Assembly: GCA_036272935.1 (NCBI GenBank)
Contig: DATAXP010000091.1
Coordinates: forward strand, 8,964 to 72,963
Reading direction: 5' to 3'
DNA from: DATAXP01 sp036272935
Lineage (GTDB): Bacteria; Planctomycetota; Planctomycetia; Pirellulales; PNKZ01
Length of the DNA: 64,000 nucleotides
The notes beneath the pieces are model-generated. The model did no database searches and was not told the origin of the DNA. It saw nothing but the letters and a program-made list of their open reading frames with translations. How positions within the stretch are numbered: position 1 is the stretch's first letter; each line of letters begins with the position of its first letter. Both the position numbers and the translations under genes were made by a program. Positions 60,120 through 64,000 of this stretch are shown here, one piece after another.

Positions 60120-61436
60120 ATGGCGCACGATACACACGTATCGTCGCACATTGCGGAGCCATTGCCGGTGTCGCAGATCGATCCCCGAGAACAACGCACT
60201 TTCGCCTTGCAGATCGTCGAGCGCCTGCGCGGCGAGGGGCACGAGGCGCTGTGGGCCGGCGGCTGCGTCCGCGATGAGCTGCTGGGGCGCGTGCCCAAGG
60301 ACTACGACGTCGCCACCACGGCCACGCCCGACCAAATCCAGACGCTGTTCGGTCCCCGCCGCACGTTGATGATCGGCGCGGCCTTCGGCGTAGCGGCGGT
60401 CGTCGGGCACCGGCACGAAGGTACCGTCGAGGTCGCTACGTTCCGCCAGGATGCCGAGTACGCCGACGGCCGGCATCCGGACCACGTCACGTTCAGCACG
60501 GCCGAACACGATGCCCAGCGGCGCGATTTCACGATCAACGGCTTGTTCTTCGATCCCGTTGCCGGGCGCGTGATCGATTACGTCGGCGGGCAGGCTGATC
60601 TCGCGGCGCACCTGGTGCGCGCGATCGGCAATCCGCACGAGCGTTTCACCGAGGACAAGCTACGGATGCTGCGTGCGGTGCGGATGGCGGCCACCTTCGA
60701 CTTTACGATCGACGCCGCGACAGAAGTCGCGCTGCGTGCAATGGCCGGCGAGATCACGGTGGTCAGCCCGGAGCGAATCGCCCAAGAGTTGCGGTTGCTG
60801 TTCATGCTGCCTGCCGCAGCGCGGGGCATCAACCTGCTGCGCACGACTGGTTTGCTGCGGGCCATCTTGCCGGAACTGGAATCGTTTGCGGCCGACGCTG
60901 CGCGCTGGTCACAGGTGCTTGCTGTTGCCGGCTGCCTGCGGCGGACAAGTTTTCCGCTGGTACTGGCGGTACTGATCAGCGAAGCAGATGCCGTGCCGCC
61001 GCTGGCCGAGCAGGCCTCGACGGTCGGCCGGCGCCTAAAACTCTCGAACCACGAACATGATCGAGCCGGCTGGCTCGTCGCGCATCGAGACGCCCTGGCC
61101 GACGCGCATCGCCGGCCGTGGTCGCAGGTGCAACCGGTACTGATTGCCGAGGGGGCCGCTGAATTGGTCAACTGGCACGAGGCGCGGTCCCGCGTCGCGG
61201 GCGCGGCGACGGACGCGGCCGACTTTTGCCGCCGCCGGCTCGATGCTCCGCCCGGCGAGCTGAATCCGCCCGCGCTGGTGACCGGCAACGATCTGATCGC
61301 GCACGGCCTCGCGCCGGGCAAGCAGTTCGCCGAGCTGCTCGAGGCCGTGCGCGCCGCACAGCTCGATGGGCAGGTGCGCTCGAAGGACGAGGCCCTGGCG
61401 CTGGTCGATCAACGGTTGCGCGGCGGGGTCGTTTAG
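60120..61436 (+). CDS. cca: CCA tRNA nucleotidyltransferase/poly(A) polymerase family
   Basis: 438 residues from the ATG at 60120; the open frame upstream is repeat-derived. Class II nucleotidyltransferase: GGCVRDELLGRVPKDYDVAT (GG..DxD catalytic pair) near residue 45, RRDFTINGLFFDP, RFTEDKLRMLRAVRMA (the ERxxxExxxx/ RRD-type region), and a C-terminal helical HD-like part. Adds or repairs CCA at tRNA 3' ends, or acts as a poly(A) polymerase; the family cannot be split by motif alone. The stop codon lies in a dispersed palindrome. Confidence 0.9.
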   Translation: MAHDTHVSSHIAEPLPVSQIDPREQRTFALQIVERLRGEGHEALWAGGCVRDELLGRVPKDYDVATTATPDQIQTLFGPRRTLMIGAAFGVAAVVGHRHEGTVEVATFRQDAEYADGRHPDHVTFSTAEHDAQRRDFTINGLFFDPVAGRVIDYVGGQADLAAHLVRAIGNPHERFTEDKLRMLRAVRMAATFDFTIDAATEVALRAMAGEITVVSPERIAQELRLLFMLPAAARGINLLRTTGLLRAILPELESFAADAARWSQVLAVAGCLRRTSFPLVLAVLISEADAVPPLAEQASTVGRRLKLSNHEHDRAGWLVAHRDALADAHRRPWSQVQPVLIAEGAAELVNWHEARSRVAGAATDAADFCRRRLDAPPGELNPPALVTGNDLIAHGLAPGKQFAELLEAVRAAQLDGQVRSKDEALALVDQRLRGGVV

Positions 61437-61489
61437 CCGGCGGGCTTGCCCGCCGCGCGAAACGCGGCTCGCAAGCGAGCCGGCTAAAC
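61431..61489. repeat. Full 59-bp copy of the GTTTAGCCGG...CCGGCTAAAC palindromic element
   Basis: Perfect 10-bp ends GTTTAGCCGG (61431-61440) and CCGGCTAAAC (61480-61489), with two inner hairpins: GGCGGGCTTGCCCGCC and GGCTCGCAAGCGAGCC. The cca stop codon TAG (61434-61436) lies in the left end. This is the best-preserved copy in the window. Confidence 0.8.
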
Positions 61490-61568
61490 CTAGACAATCG
61501 CTTGTGGCCGACCTACGATCGGTGCTCTTTCTTGGTTGGGGCGAGCCTTATCGAAGGGGACACAAACC

Positions 61569-62069
61569 GTGGATGCCGGTGGATTCTTGGCGCTCTTGTT
61601 CCGCTGGCTGCACATCCTGGCGGCGATCACGGCGGTTGGCGGAACCATTTACGCGCGGTTCGCGTTGTTGCCCGCGGCCGAGTCGCTCGCCGAGCCGCAG
61701 CGCGCCATGCTGCTCGACGAGGTGCGCCGGCGGTGGTTTATGTTCGTCAACGCCGCAATCTTGTTCCTGATCGTCAGCGGACTCTACAACTTCGTCGTGA
61801 TCATCAAGACGGCCGACGTGCCCAAGGCAGCGTACCACTCGCTGTTCCTGGTGAAGCTGCTGCTGGCCCTGGCAATCTTCTTTCTGGCGAGCATGCTCAA
61901 CGGCCGCAGCGCCACGGCAGCGAAGTTTCGGCAGAACGCACGCTTCTGGTTGAACGTGAACGTGGGTTTGGGCGTGGCGATCGTGCTGGTATCGGGGATG
62001 CTCCGCTCGCTGCCGCATCCAGCGAAGACGAGTGCCGTCGCCGCGACCACGTCGCATGCCGCTCCTTAA
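61569..62069 (+). CDS. Four-helix membrane protein (CopD-like)
   Basis: 166 residues from the GTG at 61569, nine bases after AAGGGG; the TTG at 61536 is an alternative. Four membrane helices: FRWLHILAAITAVGGTIYAR, FVNAAILFLIVSGLYNFVVI, FLVKLLLALAIFFLASML and FWLNVNVGLGVAIVLVSGML. The layout, with a His in helix 1 (RWLHILAA), resembles CopD/DUF2214-type copper or heme-handling proteins. Function uncertain. It may share a transcript with the small coiled-coil gene that follows by 16 bp. Confidence 0.75.
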   Translation: MDAGGFLALLFRWLHILAAITAVGGTIYARFALLPAAESLAEPQRAMLLDEVRRRWFMFVNAAILFLIVSGLYNFVVIIKTADVPKAAYHSLFLVKLLLALAIFFLASMLNGRSATAAKFRQNARFWLNVNVGLGVAIVLVSGMLRSLPHPAKTSAVAATTSHAAP

Positions 62070-62085
62070 CGCACCGCACGCCAGC

Positions 62086-62256
62086 ATGGACAAGAAAGCC
62101 AAGAAACGGATCGACCTGTTGCAGCAGCGGCTGCAGAAACTGCGGCAGCAACTCGCCGGCGCCCGCAAGCAGATGGACGAGCCGGAGGACGTGGCGCGCC
62201 TGGAGAAAGAGATCAGCGACGTCAACGCCGAACTGGAGAAGCTGAAGCAGTCCTAA
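62086..62256 (+). CDS. Small coiled-coil protein
   Basis: 56 residues from the ATG at 62086 (ATG at 62056 possible). Highly charged heptad pattern throughout (MDKKAKKRIDLLQQRLQKLR, VARLEKEISDVNAELEKLK), so a coiled coil is nearly certain. No membrane segment. Might associate with the preceding membrane protein, by position only. Confidence 0.65.
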   Translation: MDKKAKKRIDLLQQRLQKLRQQLAGARKQMDEPEDVARLEKEISDVNAELEKLKQS

Positions 62257-62541
62257 AGGAGCTTCTCGGAGCGCGCGGCGATCGCCTGAACCGGGCCTTC
62301 TGACCGGTTCAAAGTGAATCTTCCTTGCTGCGCGCAGCTCTGCTGGCGGCGCCTTGCGCTTGCTGTCGATCTTTCGGCCCGCCGCCGACTTGCGCTTGAA
62401 GTCTCGCGCTGGCGTGCCACGGCGCGGCTACGCAAAACCCGCTGATTTCTGCTAGCGCGAGCTATGCCGAATGACATATTCGCTGGCTGGGAATTGCGAA
62501 TAGCTTATTAAAGGGCAACTTACCCATCGTTTGGAAGCTTT

Positions 62542-62673
62542 ATGAGCCAAGCTCCATACCAATTCGATTTGGATGACGACCCGCTGCAATACCGATCGTT
62601 CAAGATCGTTTTGTGGGCCGCCGGGCTGGTGTTTGTTGTCGCCTTGTTCGCCGCGTTGGTCGTGTTCATCTGA
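62542..62673 (+). CDS. 43-residue single-pass membrane protein
   Basis: From the ATG at 62542, preceded by GGAAG at 62533-62537. A polar, acidic N-terminus (MSQAPYQFDLDDDPLQYRSF) is followed by one membrane helix (VLWAAGLVFVVALFAALVVF). The 285-bp gap before it (62257-62541) contains no other gene and may hold its promoter. Function unknown. Confidence 0.55.
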   Translation: MSQAPYQFDLDDDPLQYRSFKIVLWAAGLVFVVALFAALVVFI

Positions 62674-62803
62674 CGCATTCGAGTGCCGAGCACCCAGCGG
62701 TGCGAGACACCACCAATCGTCGCGTGGGCAGGCCGGAGTTGACGGTAGCGCATCGCCGAACGCCGCATTGTTTCAGGTCATCGTTGGGGGTTGTAAGCGA
62801 ACC

Positions 62804-62926
62804 ATGCAGCCAATTCGAGCTTCACGTCGCCGGACGAAACGTGTCCATCCGCTAGCTTCGTGGGCGTGGGCCATCCTCGCCACGACGTTGCTGGTCTATT
62901 CGGTCGCGGTGCTGCTAGGCAGTTAG
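62804..62926 (+). CDS. 40-residue basic single-pass membrane protein
   Basis: From the ATG at 62804. A very basic N-terminus (MQPIRASRRRTKRVHPLA) then one membrane helix (WAWAILATTLLVYSVAVLLG). It lies 131 bp after the preceding small membrane protein. The ribosome-binding site is weak. Composition is plausible for a real microprotein, but a chance frame is possible. Confidence 0.4.
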   Translation: MQPIRASRRRTKRVHPLASWAWAILATTLLVYSVAVLLGS

Positions 62927-63065
62927 GTTTAGGTTTCAGTCGAGCCACTCGCCATCGAGAACGCGGCGGCACTGCTTGTGCGCGCAGCGGCCTGTGGCGT
63001 GCGCTGGCGATCGAGCGTTAGAATGCCGTCGGGCGCTTGCTGGACATGTGGCAGGCTGGCTGGCA

Positions 63066-63878
63066 ATGACGATCGACGCGAAGACGGGCGAATCCTCGAC
63101 GGCTGGCGATTATCGAACCGCCAATGTCGCCTTGTCGCTCGGTGCGCGGAAGTTGGAGCTCGAGTTTGCCGTCCCCGATGCGCTCGTGCGCGCTAGCGCG
63201 CTGCTGCCGTTGTTCCAATCGCTGGCGAACACGCTAGTCGCCGCGGCCGTGGATGAAGTCGAGGCCGAGGGACTGCACATCTCGTGTACCAAGGGTTGCG
63301 GCGCCTGCTGCCGGCAATTGGTGCCGATCAGCGAAATCGAAGCGCGCCGGCTGCGCGATCTGGTGGCCGAGATGCCCGAGGCACGTCGCGACGAGATTCT
63401 CGATCGCTTCGCCGCCGCTCGCCGCCGGCTTGAGGCCAGCGGCATGCTGGACCGGCTGACCGATCCGCGCGGGGTCACGGGGGACGCACTGGCGCAGCTT
63501 GGCTTGGATTATTTTCAGCACGGCATCGCGTGTCCGTTCTTGGAAGCAGAATCGTGTTCGATCCATCCCGACCGGCCGATTTCATGCCGCGAGTATCTCG
63601 TCACGTCACCGGCGGAAAACTGTGGCCACCCATCGGCCGAGACCGTGCGGTGCGTGCGGATCGGGGCGAAGGTGTCGAACGCGGTGGCGGCACTGGCACA
63701 GGGCGATCAACCGGGCCGCTGGGTCCCGTTGGTTCTGGCACTCGGGTGGGCGGAAGAGTACCCTGACGATTCGACTCCGCGACCAGCGACCGAGTTGGTG
63801 CAGGAACTGTTCACGCGCCTGACCAGGCAGCAGATTCCGGCTGCAGCAGCCACATCAAACGATCCGCCGCCGTTCTAG
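63066..63878 (+). CDS. YkgJ-family cysteine-cluster protein
   Basis: 270 residues from the ATG at 63066. Cysteine cluster CTKGCGACCRQLVPIS (~78-93), CPFLEAESCSIHPDRPISCR (~157-176) and later CGHPSAETVRC form the YkgJ (Zn/Fe-coordination) pattern CxxxCxxCC ... CxxL.....C.I....P..C. YkgJ/UPF0153 proteins bind Fe-S clusters or zinc; function is not settled. Soluble. Ends about 70 bp before the final partial gene. Confidence 0.85.
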   Translation: MTIDAKTGESSTAGDYRTANVALSLGARKLELEFAVPDALVRASALLPLFQSLANTLVAAAVDEVEAEGLHISCTKGCGACCRQLVPISEIEARRLRDLVAEMPEARRDEILDRFAAARRRLEASGMLDRLTDPRGVTGDALAQLGLDYFQHGIACPFLEAESCSIHPDRPISCREYLVTSPAENCGHPSAETVRCVRIGAKVSNAVAALAQGDQPGRWVPLVLALGWAEEYPDDSTPRPATELVQELFTRLTRQQIPAAAATSNDPPPF

Positions 63879-63947
63879 CACGGCGCTGCAAAACGGTCGT
63901 TGTGTCGTTGATCGGGGTCCGTCCCGGGCATTTTTTCCGGGAGGACA

Positions 63948-64000
63948 ATGCTGGAACCTGGCTCGCTGCCGGTCCATCGACCGACAGCGACCGCGTCTCT
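63948..64000 (+). CDS. Start of a gene running off the right edge
   Basis: ATG at 63948 preceded at good spacing by GGGAGG (63939-63944). The visible 17 codons read MLEPGSLPVHRPTATAS with no stop. Too short to identify. The inverted pair CCCGG/CCGGG flanking a T run lies just upstream (63923-63941) and could be a terminator for the YkgJ gene. Confidence 0.5.
   Translation, partial: MLEPGSLPVHRPTATAS

Overview
The window is about 64 kb of GC-rich chromosome from a planctomycete (Planctomycetota; a Pirellulales-like member seems likely, but the order is inference). The case rests on the protein families: two ~1000-residue PVC-type heme-binding proteins, a double DUF1080 protein, a TIGR03067 protein, a DUF1571 protein, a YHYH protein, FHA-GAF-kinase signalling and a full hopanoid locus. 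No rRNA, tRNA, CRISPR array, prophage or transposase was found. The only clear trace of a mobile or defence-type gene is a decayed vapBC-like pair.

Layout. 1-5.6 kb: a secreted TPR protein cut by the left edge, a TerC-type membrane protein, a small GH2-like sugar-binding protein, the DUF1080 protein and a CBS-pair protein. 5.6-14.7 kb: isoprenoid/hopanoid locus. ispH is divergent from the tightly coupled hpnC-hpnD-hpnE (squalene synthesis from farnesyl diphosphate). These converge on shc-hpnH-hpnG and a Cys-rich lipoprotein (squalene to hopene, adenosylhopane and ribosylhopane). 15-20.9 kb: a DapA-like aldolase, a TIGR03067 protein, a soluble histidine kinase with an HTH-receiver regulator, mnmG and a PAP2 phosphatase. 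20.9-28.4 kb: a GT-C glycosyltransferase, cstA, the vapBC remnant, glnS and gltX. 28.5-37.2 kb: a membrane protein, a methyltransferase, aroC, an AsmA-like protein, a small protein coupled to aroB, and an octaheme-HEAT-TPR cytochrome. 38-44.5 kb: an FHA-GAF kinase, YHYH protein, sulfotransferase, metallo-beta-lactamase-fold hydrolase, DUF1571 protein and a small cytochrome c. 44.5-53.8 kb: a leftward cluster of two PVC heme proteins and two secreted alpha/beta hydrolases, probably for polymer degradation. 54-64 kb: a TIGR01777 epimerase, a desaturase, a duplicated membrane protein, RegB/RegA, a pilin-like protein, cca, several small membrane proteins and a YkgJ-type Cys-cluster protein.

The most unusual signal is outside the genes. 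Several families of palindromic or short-tandem repeats occupy gene ends and operon gaps, and some have entered coding sequence. One family (GTTTAGCC...GGCTAAAC) sits on or just after the stop codons of ispH, hpnG, hpnH, aroC and cca. A nested 148-bp inverted-repeat element lies between two convergent genes. A repeat is read in frame inside the glycosyltransferase. In the PVC-heme cluster every gene junction carries a short-period repeat, which encodes parts of two signal peptides and one protein's C-terminus. At one junction it predicts a large mRNA hairpin with the next start codon in its loop.
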